From assembly GCF_029589055.1 (NCBI RefSeq), contig NZ_JARQZP010000007.1:620001-684000 (forward strand): 64,000 nucleotides of DNA, read 5' to 3'. Position 1 is the first letter of the stretch, and every line of letters begins with the position of its first letter. The position numbers and the translations under genes are program-made. Of the stretch, positions 10,344 through 19,600 are shown piece by piece. This DNA comes from Vibrio hannami. GTDB taxonomy: Bacteria; Pseudomonadota; Gammaproteobacteria; Enterobacterales; Vibrionaceae. The notes below the pieces were generated by a model. That model saw only the letters and a list, made by a program, of their open reading frames with translations. It had not been told where the DNA came from and ran no database searches.

Positions 10344-10562
10344 ATGAACCATTTAATTGAAAAACCGTGGGAATATACTGACGATAACGAAACCACTAAG
10401 CATATTGTTGAGAAGCATAGGCTACGAGCTAATGTAGGCTTTGTTCACTCGCTTGTCAGAATGAATGACGCAGCACACCGTTCTTACGACGTATTGAAAG
10501 AGCGTGGAATGGATATGCTGCTATTTGTTGTCCCATGTGTATTGGTCTTGCCACTACTTTAA
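10344..10562 (+). CDS. Small hypothetical protein with C-terminal hydrophobic tail
   Basis: A 72-residue protein. It has a polar, charged N-terminal part and a single C-terminal hydrophobic stretch (MLLFVVPCVLVLPLL) that could be a tail anchor. A good ribosome site (AAGGGGGA) lies seven bases before the ATG. I recognise no family. The ribosome site and the promoter-sized gap before it support a real gene. It is divergent from the AraC regulator. Confidence 0.55.
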   Translation: MNHLIEKPWEYTDDNETTKHIVEKHRLRANVGFVHSLVRMNDAAHRSYDVLKERGMDMLLFVVPCVLVLPLL

Positions 10563-10610
10563 TTGGTAGACTTCATTTATGGATGACATTGCTGGTAATA
10601 CGTTTGCCCT

Positions 10611-11042
10611 TTAACGTATTACCAGACTACCATCTTCGTTAAATTGCCAGCCATCAGAGTAGGCGACTTCCCACATGTAGCCATCAGGATCGGAAAAGTA
10701 ACCGCTGTATCCTCCCCAGAAGGCATCTTGTGCTGCTTTCTCTATTTTGCCACCGGCAGCTTCTGCTTTACTTAGAATTTTATCTACTTCTTCTTTCTTC
10801 CTGGTGTTATGTGCCAGTGTGATACCTGAGAAACCAGGTTGAGGAATAGCCAGATTTGGAGAAATGTCCTCTGCTAACTTATCCAATGGATAGAGTGCTA
10901 AACAGGTGCCAGAAGTTTTGAGAAAGATAATGCCTTCACTGGGCTCACGAGTGGTAGGTAGCCCGAGCCCTTTATGATAAAACTCGTAAGACCGCTCCAG
11001 ATCTGATACGCCCAGTGTGATGATGCTTATTCTTGGTTCCAT
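10611..11042 (-). CDS. VOC (glyoxalase/bleomycin-resistance) family protein
   Basis: A 143-residue vicinal-oxygen-chelate protein with two beta-alpha-beta-beta-beta modules. The first opens with ISIITLGVSDLERSYEFYHKGLGLPT. The second ends with GYFSDPDGYMWEVAYSD, which holds the usual C-terminal metal-site Glu. Substrate unknown; members include lyases, dioxygenases and binding proteins. I use the ATG at 11042, since the longer frame needs a TTG. No operon partner. Confidence 0.82.
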   Translation of the reverse strand: MEPRISIITLGVSDLERSYEFYHKGLGLPTTREPSEGIIFLKTSGTCLALYPLDKLAEDISPNLAIPQPGFSGITLAHNTRKKEEVDKILSKAEAAGGKIEKAAQDAFWGGYSGYFSDPDGYMWEVAYSDGWQFNEDGSLVIR

Positions 11043-11177
11043 CCGAATCAATCCGTATCTCTATGATTTTCAGTAAATTATAACCCGAAAGAAGGACATA
11101 AGTACTTTCAAATTGCCCAGATTAACGTTATCAGATACGCTAAGTCACCAGTCAGGATATTTCACGAGGCTTATGAC

Positions 11178-11726
11178 ATGTCTACATCTAAAGCAGAATC
11201 ACAAACCCGCCAATGGCTGGAAGATGTTGTTATTGGCCTCAACTTGTGCCCGTTTGCTCATAAACCAAACAAGAAAAAGCAAATTAAAATTGCAGTATCT
11301 ACAGCGACGACAGAGGAACAGCTTTTAGAATTTATCTTGCTAGAACTTAAGGAGTTAGATCGTAGCGCTCCTGAAGAGCTTGAGACCACTTTAGTAGTGG
11401 CTCAGGATATGCTAGAAGACTTTATGGACTATAACTTTTTCCTGGATTGGGTCGACGCTTTATTGAAGCAAGAAGACTACGAAGGGGTATATCAGGTTGC
11501 GAGCTTCCATCCCAATTATTGCTTTGGCGGAACGGGACCTGAAGATGCGGAGAACTTAACAAACCGATCCCCATACCCAACGATTCACCTGATCAGGGAA
11601 GAATCGATGGAAAAAGTATTAAAGCATTACCCAAACCCAGAGGGTATTCCGGATGACAACATTGCCAGAGTTGAGGCTTTGACCGATCAAGAGAAAGCAA
11701 AGCTATTCCCATACCTGCTTGGGTAG
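11178..11726 (+). CDS. DUF1415 family protein
   Basis: A 182-residue cytoplasmic protein of the conserved proteobacterial DUF1415 family, of unknown function. Diagnostic parts are QWLEDVVIGLNLCPFAHKP near the start, VYQVASFHPNYCFGGT near residue 115, and NRSPYPTIHLIREESM near residue 133. The start at 11178 gives the usual family length. An overlapping frame on the same strand (11113) is a shadow. A DUF3859 gene follows 77 bases downstream. Confidence 0.85.
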   Translation: MSTSKAESQTRQWLEDVVIGLNLCPFAHKPNKKKQIKIAVSTATTEEQLLEFILLELKELDRSAPEELETTLVVAQDMLEDFMDYNFFLDWVDALLKQEDYEGVYQVASFHPNYCFGGTGPEDAENLTNRSPYPTIHLIREESMEKVLKHYPNPEGIPDDNIARVEALTDQEKAKLFPYLLG

Positions 11727-11803
11727 CCGTTTAATGTTTCTGCCAATTACGCTCTGGTGATAAACTATGGCGTCTAACATTCGTCAAATAAGAACACTGT
11801 ACA

Positions 11804-12226
11804 ATGGCAAAGCGCTCACCTGTAATTGAGATTGAATCCTACGGCATATTTTCTACCTGGGATGCGAAATCTAAACATCTACCTAAAATACAAGAGTTCA
11901 CGACTCAGGTTCCTGCTGAGATAGATATCGAGTTTGGTTTTACCGTTAATATTAAGAAGGCGAAAGGAAAGAAGGTTCGTTACTGCATCTATCACCCGGG
12001 AATAACCTCTCCAGACGGGGAAGTGTTAGCGCCTTTCAATGGTGAAGTCCATGTCGGAAATAACGATTGGGACTTTTATCTGGGTGATACCATCTGGGAG
12101 CCAATTGATAACAAGGTAGGGAAGTGGCGAATGACGATTGAGTTAGATAATCGAATTATCGCAGAGAAAACCTTTGATGTTTATGCCAGAGATGAGGGTG
12201 AGTTCTGGAGGCGCAGAGGTTTTTAA
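11804..12226 (+). CDS. DUF3859 family protein
   Basis: A 140-residue protein predicted to be a compact all-beta domain. It contains IESYGIFSTWDAKSKHLP near the start and the C-terminal signature ARDEGEFWRRRGF. I recall this as DUF3859, a family of unknown function with no recognised catalytic residues. Full length. It is probably transcribed alone or with the DUF1415 gene, and a strong hairpin follows. Confidence 0.75.
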   Translation: MAKRSPVIEIESYGIFSTWDAKSKHLPKIQEFTTQVPAEIDIEFGFTVNIKKAKGKKVRYCIYHPGITSPDGEVLAPFNGEVHVGNNDWDFYLGDTIWEPIDNKVGKWRMTIELDNRIIAEKTFDVYARDEGEFWRRRGF

Positions 12227-12254
12227 CTCTGCAAGTTGTTTGTCATACGAACAA

Positions 12255-12286
12255 AAAAGCAGATACCCGCCAGGATATCTGCTTTT
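12255..12286. terminator. Bidirectional terminator
   Basis: Perfect 11-base arms, AAAAGCAGATA (12255-12265) and TATCTGCTTTT (12276-12286), with A and T tracts built in. It lies between the convergent DUF3859 gene and the symporter gene and can serve both. Confidence 0.85.
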
Positions 12287-12313
12287 CAATTAAAGAGGGT
12301 GTGACCTAGACGA

Positions 12314-13597
12314 TTAAGCTGTTTCAGTTTCTAGTACAGGTGTATCTGAATCGTAGATAGTTTCATCCAGCTCGCCTTCGCTCTTAGCGATAAGCAGAGA
12401 TACCATCATATCGCCACATACGTTTACTGTTGTACGAGCCATATCCAGGATACGGTCGATACCAGCAACAATTGCCAGACCTTCAATTGGAAGACCAACT
12501 GTTGTCAGCACAAGAGACAGCATGATCAAACCAGCACCCGGTACACCAGCAGTACCGATTGATGCAAGGGTAGAGGTCATGATGATAAGCATGTAGTCAG
12601 CCATAGTCAGGTCGATACCAAATGCCTGAGCAATGAACAGCGCACAAACGCCCTGGTAAAGCGCTGTACCATCCATGTTGATGGTTGCACCTAGTGGTAG
12701 AACAAAGCTTGATACACCTTTAGAAACACCAAGCTCTTCGCGTGAAGCCTTGATAGTTGCTGGAAGCGTACCTGAACTACTTGTTGTTGTGAAAGCAACA
12801 GCAGCAGGGTTTGTCAGGCCTTTCAGGTAACGAGATGGGTTTAGTTTACCAACTACCTTAACAAGACCTGAGTAGAACACTAGCACATGCAGCAGACAGC
12901 CAAGGTATGCAACCGCGATTACCTTAAATAGAGGCAGAAGGATGTCCAGGCCATATTTGCCAGAAACCCATGCCATCAGGCCGAATACACCGTAAGGGGC
13001 AAGCTTCATAACAAGCTCTGTTAGCTTGTACATAGCTTCTGCAAGGCTTTCAAAAACAGCAATCGCTGGCTTTGCTTTGTCGCCAATCAGGTTTAGTGAT
13101 ACACCAAGACCGATAGCAAAAACGATGATCTGAAGGATGTTACCTGCAGCCAATGCACCTACTGGGTTTTTAGGGATAATGTTTAATAAAGTTTGTACCA
13201 GTGGTGGAGCTTCTTTACCTGATGCGCCTGCGTCTTGAGCAACCATGTTCAGACCTTCACCAGGACCAAAAACAGCAGCCAGAACAAGACCGATAGTGAT
13301 TGCAACTGCGGTTGTACCCATGTACAGAACGATAGCTTTACCGCCGATTCGGCCCATCTTGGCCGAATCTTGCATTGAGGTTACGCCCACAATCAGTGAA
13401 CAGAAGATAAGTGGTACGATCAACATCTTGATAGCGTTGATGAATAGTGTACCGATAGGTTTTAGCATTTCCGCTTCCGGGCCCATGATGATACCAACGA
13501 TCATTCCGAGAACCATTGCGATTACGATCTTTTTCCAAAGTTCCATTTTGCTCCAAAAGCCACCGCTTGCCTGTGGTGACGAATCCTTTGCACTCAT
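12314..13597 (-). CDS. Dicarboxylate/amino acid:cation symporter (DAACS family)
   Basis: A 427-residue inner-membrane symporter of the GltP/DctA/SstT superfamily. It has about eight membrane helices plus two re-entrant loops. The serine-rich loop is FTTTSSSGTLPATIK near residue 270, and the sodium/substrate signature NMDGTALYQGVCALFIAQ is near residue 308. C-terminal GVPGAGLIMLSLVL also fits. The substrate (glutamate/aspartate or C4-dicarboxylate) cannot be read from sequence. Its promoter is a clear sigma-54 element and a dedicated two-component system lies directly upstream on the same strand. That system's sensor has an amino-acid-binding-type domain, which favours an amino acid substrate. 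Confidence 0.9.
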   Translation of the reverse strand: MSAKDSSPQASGGFWSKMELWKKIVIAMVLGMIVGIIMGPEAEMLKPIGTLFINAIKMLIVPLIFCSLIVGVTSMQDSAKMGRIGGKAIVLYMGTTAVAITIGLVLAAVFGPGEGLNMVAQDAGASGKEAPPLVQTLLNIIPKNPVGALAAGNILQIIVFAIGLGVSLNLIGDKAKPAIAVFESLAEAMYKLTELVMKLAPYGVFGLMAWVSGKYGLDILLPLFKVIAVAYLGCLLHVLVFYSGLVKVVGKLNPSRYLKGLTNPAAVAFTTTSSSGTLPATIKASREELGVSKGVSSFVLPLGATINMDGTALYQGVCALFIAQAFGIDLTMADYMLIIMTSTLASIGTAGVPGAGLIMLSLVLTTVGLPIEGLAIVAGIDRILDMARTTVNVCGDMMVSLLIAKSEGELDETIYDSDTPVLETETA

Positions 13598-13670
13598 ATT
13601 TCATTTCCTTGTATTGATAACGAGTTCCAACGCGTTGGCTTTTGCAAGCACCTGCGACAAGGAATAGATT

Positions 13671-13685
13671 GCAATCCGAGTGCCA
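13671..13685 (-). promoter_or_regulatory. Sigma-54 promoter of the DAACS symporter gene
   Basis: On the minus strand TGGCAC-TCGGA-TTGC matches the -24/-12 consensus exactly, with correct GG-to-GC spacing. It ends 74 bases before the symporter ATG. The adjacent NtrC-type regulator is the expected activator. Confidence 0.85.
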
Positions 13686-13835
13686 ACATTGATTTGGTCG
13701 TTAACTATATGATTTTATGAGTTTTATGGTTTTTATGGATTAAATAAAGGGGTATAACTTTAGTAATGCCCTCTAGCTTTAATTATTGACGAGCTAAATA
13801 TATCAATGGGTTATATTGATATAATAAAAGTTATA

Positions 13836-13853
13836 CTATAACCAAAGTTATAG
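13836..13853. promoter_or_regulatory. Candidate upstream activator site for the NtrC-type regulator
   Basis: A perfect dyad CTATAAC-CAAA-GTTATAG lies about 160 bases upstream of the sigma-54 promoter. A related half-site (GGTATAACTTT) lies near 13750. Position and symmetry fit enhancer sites of NtrC-type activators. Confidence 0.5.
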
Positions 13854-13890
13854 GGGTTTAAGGTTTGCTCTCATGCATTTTTTGCATCCG

Positions 13891-15302
13891 CTAGGCGTTT
13901 TTTGCATTCTTTAGGCGCTTACTAAGAGCGGGTTGCGAAATGCCTAGCATGCGCGCTGCAAGTGATTGATTACCTTCTGCTCGTTCCATTGCCTCGGAAA
14001 CCAACAGTTCGTTCATTTCCTGAAGAGTCGGAAGGGGTTTAGCCGGATCAAACAGTTTTTCATCACTCTCTGATGCTGGTGGCTCGAAGTGGCTTTTTCA
14101 ATCACATTCCGAAATACATCCATTGACAGAGTATGGCTTTTATGGCGGCTTACAGCGTCAAGTACAAGAGCCTGCAGTTCCCTGATGTTTCCCGGAAAAT
14201 GGTAGGTAGAAAGCAAAACGGGAAGCTGTTTAGGGTATGCAGGAGTTGGCTTGTTCATCTCTACAGAGGCTTTTTCCAGGAAGTGCTCAAAGAGTAACGG
14301 TATGTCACCTTTTCGCTCCCTTAGAGGTGGGATCTCTATTTGATGAGTGCATAGGCGGAAGTAAAGATCTTTCCTGAAGCTGCCTTCTTCTACCCTTTGG
14401 CTAAGGTTGTGGTGTGTTGCTGCAACAACTCTGGCTTTGCTTCTTTTAGGTTTGTCGCTACCCAGGGGATAATAATCACCTTCCTGAAGTAATCGAAGTA
14501 GTTTGGTTTGAGATGCGTGGCTTAGGTCACCAATCTCATCCAGAAACAAGGTGCCATCGGCGGCGGCTTCTACCATTCCAAGCCTTTTTTTATCGGCACC
14601 AGTGAATGCTCCACGGCTATGACCAAACAGAGTATCAGCGAAAACCGAATCATCGATGCCCGCTACGTTGACACTGACTAAGTCACCCTTACGACCACTA
14701 AGCTTGTGGACTGCATTGGCGATATGCTCTTTACCAACACCACTTTCGCCAGTGATCATTACGGGCTGTCTGCTGCCAGAAATAGATTCCAGGTACTGGA
14801 AGATAGAACGTAGCTTCTTGTCCTCGGTAATGATCTCCTGAAAGACCTCTGGATGCTCAATGGTATCTGAGAGAAATCTGCGGCGCATGGCTTCGTGCTC
14901 ACGGCGCATTTCCTGCATCGAAATAGCTCTCTTTATCCCTTCAATCAACCGGTTTTCGTCAGTAGTTTTAACGAAGTAGTCGTATGCACCAAGCCGGATA
15001 CAGTCTACGGCTGTTTCTATCTGGTTCATTCCGCTAATAATGATGACACCGATCTCCGGGTGTTTCTCCATGATCTGCTTTAACAGATCTTCGCCGGATA
15101 GGTTTGGCATATTCAGGTCGAGCAATACGAGCTCTATTTCCGGATGATGCTCAATTAAAGCCATAGCCTCACGACTATCGCTGGTACTGAACAGATGATT
15201 TATCCCACCTCGTCTTTCCAGTGATAGTGAAAGGCTGCGAATAAAAGCTGGCTCATCATCGACTAATAAGATGCCAAACTCGGGATATAGGGTTTTCTTC
15301 AT
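13891..15302 (-). pseudogene. NtrC-family sigma-54 response regulator, one frameshift
   Basis: Receiver domain, AAA+ sigma-54 activation domain and Fis-type helix-turn-helix, about 470 residues if one missing base is restored. The receiver has LLVDDEPAF and the phospho-acceptor in LVLLDLNMPNLSG. The AAA+ domain has Walker A GESGVGKE, the sigma-54 contact loop GAFTGADKK, and FLDEIGDLS. The frame breaks near 14081-14091. The reading continues in the next frame as NELLVSEAMERAEGNQSLAA and ISQPALSKRLKNAK, a normal Fis-type recognition region, to the stop at 13891. So the gene is intact apart from one base, probably a sequencing error. Its sensor partner lies just upstream, and its likely target is the symporter promoter. 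Confidence 0.8.
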
Positions 15303-15339
15303 GCTATGTATTCTTAATACAGTGTTTCTTGACAACTAG

Positions 15340-17022
15340 TTATCTTCTGGACAACTTTGTTTCCATATCCTTAACCGGAATATGTACGCGCACTATTGTG
15401 CCTTTTGATGGCTGTGATTCAAAGTGCAAATGTCCGCCGTGCTCTTCTATTATTGTGGAAGATATAGAAAGCCCGAGTCCGGTGCCTCCTTCCTTCCTCT
15501 TGGTGGTGAAAAATGGATCAGATAGCCGGGTCAGGTTTTCCTTCTCGATACCGCACCCGGTGTCGGTGACAATCATCTCTACCTGGCTCTTTTTGAATCT
15601 GTGCCGGGTTTTAATTGAAATAGTCTGAGACTTAGAATCGAGTGCCTGACAGGCGTTAACGATTAGATTGATAACAACCTGCTGTAAGCGCTGAGCATTC
15701 CCTTTAAAGAGAGGTAAGGAATCTGTGTATTCGATAGTGAAATGATCCGTTGAAGAGCGAATCGTTCTGTCGGTAAGTCGAATGGCAGCGGCAATCACCT
15801 GATTCATATCAACCAGCTCGGAAAGCTCTTGCGGTTCCTGCCGGGCAAAGTCACGAAGGTCGTTAACAATTCGTCTGATATGGTTGGTGCCTTCGAGCAT
15901 CTCGCTCAACATTGCAGGCAATTCAGTTCTCATACGGCTGTAACTTAATCCGGCGATCTCGAAGTCACCATGAGCCTGATAATGCTCTTCCAGAATTTCT
16001 TCAATGTCCTCAAAAGACTCATTTAAAACTGGTAAGTTGAGAAGAAGCAGGCTAGTGGGGTTGTTAATTTCGTGAGCAACACCGGATACCAGTATGCCAA
16101 GCGAAGCCATCTTGTCTGCCTGAATCAATTGCTGTTGCTGCATTTCCAGGTCTTTAGTTCGGCGAGTAACCTCATTTGCCAGACTTCGGTTCCAGACGAT
16201 AACAGCACCAAATATTGCGGTGAGAATAATAGATGAGCTTACCAACACTAGAGTGAAGGTTTCCCAGTCTATCTTTTCGGAAGTATAAGTGCCGAACCAT
16301 TTATTGTAGATTTCCTGTTGCTTACCAGTGTTTTTTAGTATGGCTAAGCCTTCGTTAAACTGAGCTAGAAGTTCATCATTACCTTTTAGTACGCCGTATC
16401 CATATCGTTGGGAATCAAACAGTTGGCTAACGGGTTCAATATTTGAAAGAGAGAACTCCGCTCCAAGATAGAGCCCAGGAAGGTTAGCAACCAACGCATA
16501 GTCATATTTGCCAGCGGCGAGAGTTCTTAGGGCTGCAGCATGAGTATCCACATAGATAAATTCAGCGTTAATTTGTGCGTTTTTAAGCTGTTCTGCACCA
16601 ATACCACCTCGCTGTACAACGATTGATTTTCCTTCTAATTCGGAGATATCTTCAACAGGCGGAGCCCCGTCTAATCTTGAAAATAGGGAGTGATGAATGA
16701 GTGAGTGAGGTGGTGAAAAATCAACATACTTGCTCCTGACTTCTGAGTATGAGATCCCCTGAAGTATGTTCACTCGTCCTTCTTCTAGCCCTAGTTTCAT
16801 TACGTCCCAGCTATCTAGAACGATTTCAACATCCAGCCCCATAACATCGGCAATGGCAAGCGTAAGCTCCGTGTTATAACCGTCAGGCTCCCCCTGATCG
16901 TTTACGAACTCATAAGGAGGGAAGTTATGATCGCCCCCCACAAGTATGGTGTCGGCATAAACTGGAAAGGCGCTGCTAACAAGCAACATCAAAGAGAAAA
17001 CGTACAGAGATAATCTGTTCAT
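15340..17022 (-). CDS. Sensor histidine kinase with periplasmic SBP_bac_3 domain
   Basis: A 560-residue inner-membrane kinase. A signal segment (residues 1-22) is followed by a periplasmic amino-acid-binding-protein fold (GGDHNFPPYEFVNDQGEPDG to NKWFGTYTS, about residues 25-250). One membrane helix near residue 270 follows, then a short coiled coil. The H-box SGVAHEINNP lies near residue 315, and the ATPase motifs include NLIVNACQAL, DTGCGIE and GGTGLGLSIS. I use the ATG at 17022 because the longer frame needs TTG. The regulator gene follows after 37 bases. A ligand-binding sensor of this kind beside a transporter suggests that the transported solute is sensed directly. Confidence 0.88.
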   Translation of the reverse strand: MNRLSLYVFSLMLLVSSAFPVYADTILVGGDHNFPPYEFVNDQGEPDGYNTELTLAIADVMGLDVEIVLDSWDVMKLGLEEGRVNILQGISYSEVRSKYVDFSPPHSLIHHSLFSRLDGAPPVEDISELEGKSIVVQRGGIGAEQLKNAQINAEFIYVDTHAAALRTLAAGKYDYALVANLPGLYLGAEFSLSNIEPVSQLFDSQRYGYGVLKGNDELLAQFNEGLAILKNTGKQQEIYNKWFGTYTSEKIDWETFTLVLVSSSIILTAIFGAVIVWNRSLANEVTRRTKDLEMQQQQLIQADKMASLGILVSGVAHEINNPTSLLLLNLPVLNESFEDIEEILEEHYQAHGDFEIAGLSYSRMRTELPAMLSEMLEGTNHIRRIVNDLRDFARQEPQELSELVDMNQVIAAAIRLTDRTIRSSTDHFTIEYTDSLPLFKGNAQRLQQVVINLIVNACQALDSKSQTISIKTRHRFKKSQVEMIVTDTGCGIEKENLTRLSDPFFTTKRKEGGTGLGLSISSTIIEEHGGHLHFESQPSKGTIVRVHIPVKDMETKLSRR

Positions 17023-17150
17023 ACAGGCTAAGCGTTCCTTCTTTATCACAAGTATCTACTTCCTTCCCTGATACTCAGGCCTTAGCCTGTTTTTTGTTAT
17101 ATTTGCCGATCATTATCGCAATCATATCGACATAACGATAGGCTTTTTGT

Positions 17151-17981
17151 TTAGACCGGAAGCGGATAAGTAAAAAATATTAAGTGGGTCAGGTTAAACA
17201 CAAAATGAGTGAGGATTGCCCAGTGAAGTCTGCCACTGAAGTGATAAACCAGACCGTAGCCTAATCCGGCAAGAGCAGCGAATAACATAAACATAGGACC
17301 GCCGGCGAAATGAGCGATACCAAATAGCAATGATGTAATCACTATCGCGTATATCGGATGGATCCGCTTTGTAAGCGACTGCTGAACATAACCCCGAAAG
17401 AATGCTTCTTCAGCTGTACAGGTGAATAACAGATTTAATGCCGCCCATAAAGGCAGCCATTCCGGTATCGTAAAGTCCAGATTCATCATACCCAGCGGAA
17501 GGCTGGCATACTGAAGTCCTGCTAAAGCGAACAACACACATACAACGTATACGACAGATACGCTTTTCACCGGAGTAAGGTTCTTCATTCCGGGCAATAT
17601 AAGCAGCAGCGCAAAATAGATATGGATCTTGTCGGCGTTTAGATAGAGATCAAATGGAATCGCATTGGAAGAGGTTTGAGCGGAAGGTATTAATAGGTAG
17701 TTATTGATACCGGGTGCTTTGTGGGCAGCAAGAGCGATACAAATAACGCCAAAAACTACGTGAGTGAGCTGGACTAACCTCGGTTGTCTGACTTTGGTGA
17801 TTGCCAAAGCTGATAAATAAAGAACGATAAGCACTGAAATACCCGTTAACTCATAAACCTCCGATAAATATCCTCCCGCAATAGCAAGAATAACCAGTAG
17901 CGGTGTAAGTAAAGAGAGCTGAAAAACAGAAAGTGCTGCTATCCCTAGTCCAATAAAAGTCAGGTTTACCAATATATCCAT
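17151..17981 (-). CDS. CPBP family intramembrane metalloprotease
   Basis: A 276-residue polytopic membrane protein with about eight hydrophobic segments. The CPBP (CAAX protease and bacteriocin-processing) motifs are all present in the C-terminal half: EEAFFRGYVQ near residue 195, FGIAHFAGGP near residue 228, and HFVFNLTHL near residue 262. These supply the Glu/His metal ligands. The substrate in bacteria is generally unknown. It lies between the two sigma-54 systems with no obvious partner. An ATG at 17981 is preferred over the TTG two codons upstream. Confidence 0.85.
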   Translation of the reverse strand: MDILVNLTFIGLGIAALSVFQLSLLTPLLVILAIAGGYLSEVYELTGISVLIVLYLSALAITKVRQPRLVQLTHVVFGVICIALAAHKAPGINNYLLIPSAQTSSNAIPFDLYLNADKIHIYFALLLILPGMKNLTPVKSVSVVYVVCVLFALAGLQYASLPLGMMNLDFTIPEWLPLWAALNLLFTCTAEEAFFRGYVQQSLTKRIHPIYAIVITSLLFGIAHFAGGPMFMLFAALAGLGYGLVYHFSGRLHWAILTHFVFNLTHLIFFTYPLPV

Positions 17982-18069
17982 GGTCAATCAGGTATGTTCG
18001 CGTTATTTCCAGAGACTATAACAAACTATTAGCGGTTCGGCGTGAAAGGTTTGTGGTTGTTGGAGTTGA

Positions 18070-18089
18070 GGGGCTCGTCAGCAAGCCCC
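18070..18089 (-). terminator. Possible terminator after the TRAP operon
   Basis: GGGGCT and AGCCCC arms with an eight-base loop lie about 90 bases past the large TRAP permease stop. The T run on the minus strand is weak. Confidence 0.35.
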
Positions 18090-18180
18090 ATTATATCCTC
18101 AAGTAACCTAAAGGTGCGTTTTCAGCAGCTCTGAATCCTGCATCTTGAGGTCCCTCGAGTATACTTGAGTGAAACTTAAT

Positions 18181-19590
18181 TTAGGCGTATCCGATTAAGT
18201 TAGGTAGCCAGAGCACGATACCTGGGAACGCAATGAGTACCGCAATGGTGACTACATCGGCCACAAAGAAAGGTGTACAGCCTCGGAATACATCCTGAAC
18301 GGAGCATTCGGGTCTGACCCCAGCTACTACAAAGCAGTTAAGTCCAATTGGCGGTGTGATGAGACATAGTTCAGCCATCTTAACCACGATTATCCCGAAC
18401 CAGATTGCACATCCCACTCCTGATACTCCAAATGCTGAGTCTGCAGCCGCAACATCTACGCCACCGTTTAACGCAATGATTGCCGGGTAAACCACAGGTA
18501 AAGTTAGCAACAGCATGCCAATCGCATCCATAAACATACCTAATACTGCGTAAGCACACAGGATAAGCAGTAGTGTTAACATCGGGCTTTGTTCAAGACT
18601 CACAATCCAGTCAGAGAACGCGCTTGGCAGATCTGCAAAACCTAAGAAACGAACGTATATCAGAACACCCCAGATGATTGCGAAGATCATCGCCGAGAGT
18701 TTGGCTGTTTCCATTAGCGAGCTTTTTATCTCTTTCCAGCGACTGCCATGGTACAAGGCAACTGCTAAGATCACGGTGGCACCCAGTGACCCCGCTTCGG
18801 TCGGGGTACCTACGCCACCGTAGATACAGATCATTATGATGGCAACCACAAAGAAGATGGGCATTGCGCCTGGCAGCGATTCAAAGCGTTGCTTCCAGGT
18901 GTATCCCCGCACAGGTGGACCAAAATTCTTGCGTGTTACCGCAAGCAAGACAACAAGACCGCCGTAGATAAGGGCAGATACAAATCCCGGAATAAAACCA
19001 GCCATCAGTAGTGCACCAACATCCTGCTCAACAATGATGGCGTATATAACCAGAATCGCCGATGGTGGAATTAGTGAAGCGAGTGTTCCGCCTGCGGCAA
19101 CAACCCCAGCGGCAAAGCGCTTGTCGTATCCGAGTTTTAGCATTTCTGGAACGGCAATACGGGCAAATACCGCAGACGTTGCTACTGAGGCTCCGGAAAC
19201 TGCAGCAAAACCAGCAGTAGAGAATACCGTTGCAACGCCCATTCCTCCCGGAAGCCACCCAACCCAGCGTTTGGCTGCTTCAAAAAGCGATTTGGTCAAG
19301 CCTGCATGATAGGCGAGAAAACCAATCAAGATAAAAGTTGGTATCAGCGAAAGGGCAAGAGACGATACTTTAGAGTGTGGAATTGTACCGGCCATTTTCA
19401 GTGCGACCATAAAACCGCGCTCAAACCCGAGCTTGGCACTGAAAATCCAAAGCAGACCTAAAAATCCAGCAATAGCTGCAGCAAAAGCAACTCGTACACC
19501 AAGAATAACAAAAACCAACATTGCACCAGATACCCAAAGGCCAATTTCAATGTTGTCCATGTTTGCCATGGTTTCTAATAATTGTGACAA
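18181..19590 (-). CDS. dctM: TRAP transporter large permease (DctM type)
   Basis: A 469-residue inner-membrane permease with about 12-13 hydrophobic segments. With the small subunit it forms the sodium-driven TRAP transporter. Family features are the N-terminal SGAMLVFVILGVRVAFA, the GFAAVSGASVATSAVFARIA segment near residue 130, and the late MFMDAIGMLLLTLPVVYP. I chose a TTG start at 19590 because AGGAG lies exactly seven bases upstream. An ATG at 19569 has no such site. The start follows the dctQ stop by ten bases. Substrate class is unknown; the neighbouring DctBD-like pair hints at an organic acid. Confidence 0.88.
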   Translation of the reverse strand: MSQLLETMANMDNIEIGLWVSGAMLVFVILGVRVAFAAAIAGFLGLLWIFSAKLGFERGFMVALKMAGTIPHSKVSSLALSLIPTFILIGFLAYHAGLTKSLFEAAKRWVGWLPGGMGVATVFSTAGFAAVSGASVATSAVFARIAVPEMLKLGYDKRFAAGVVAAGGTLASLIPPSAILVIYAIIVEQDVGALLMAGFIPGFVSALIYGGLVVLLAVTRKNFGPPVRGYTWKQRFESLPGAMPIFFVVAIIMICIYGGVGTPTEAGSLGATVILAVALYHGSRWKEIKSSLMETAKLSAMIFAIIWGVLIYVRFLGFADLPSAFSDWIVSLEQSPMLTLLLILCAYAVLGMFMDAIGMLLLTLPVVYPAIIALNGGVDVAAADSAFGVSGVGCAIWFGIIVVKMAELCLITPPIGLNCFVVAGVRPECSVQDVFRGCTPFFVADVVTIAVLIAFPGIVLWLPNLIGYA

Positions 19591-19600
19591 AATAATGCTC

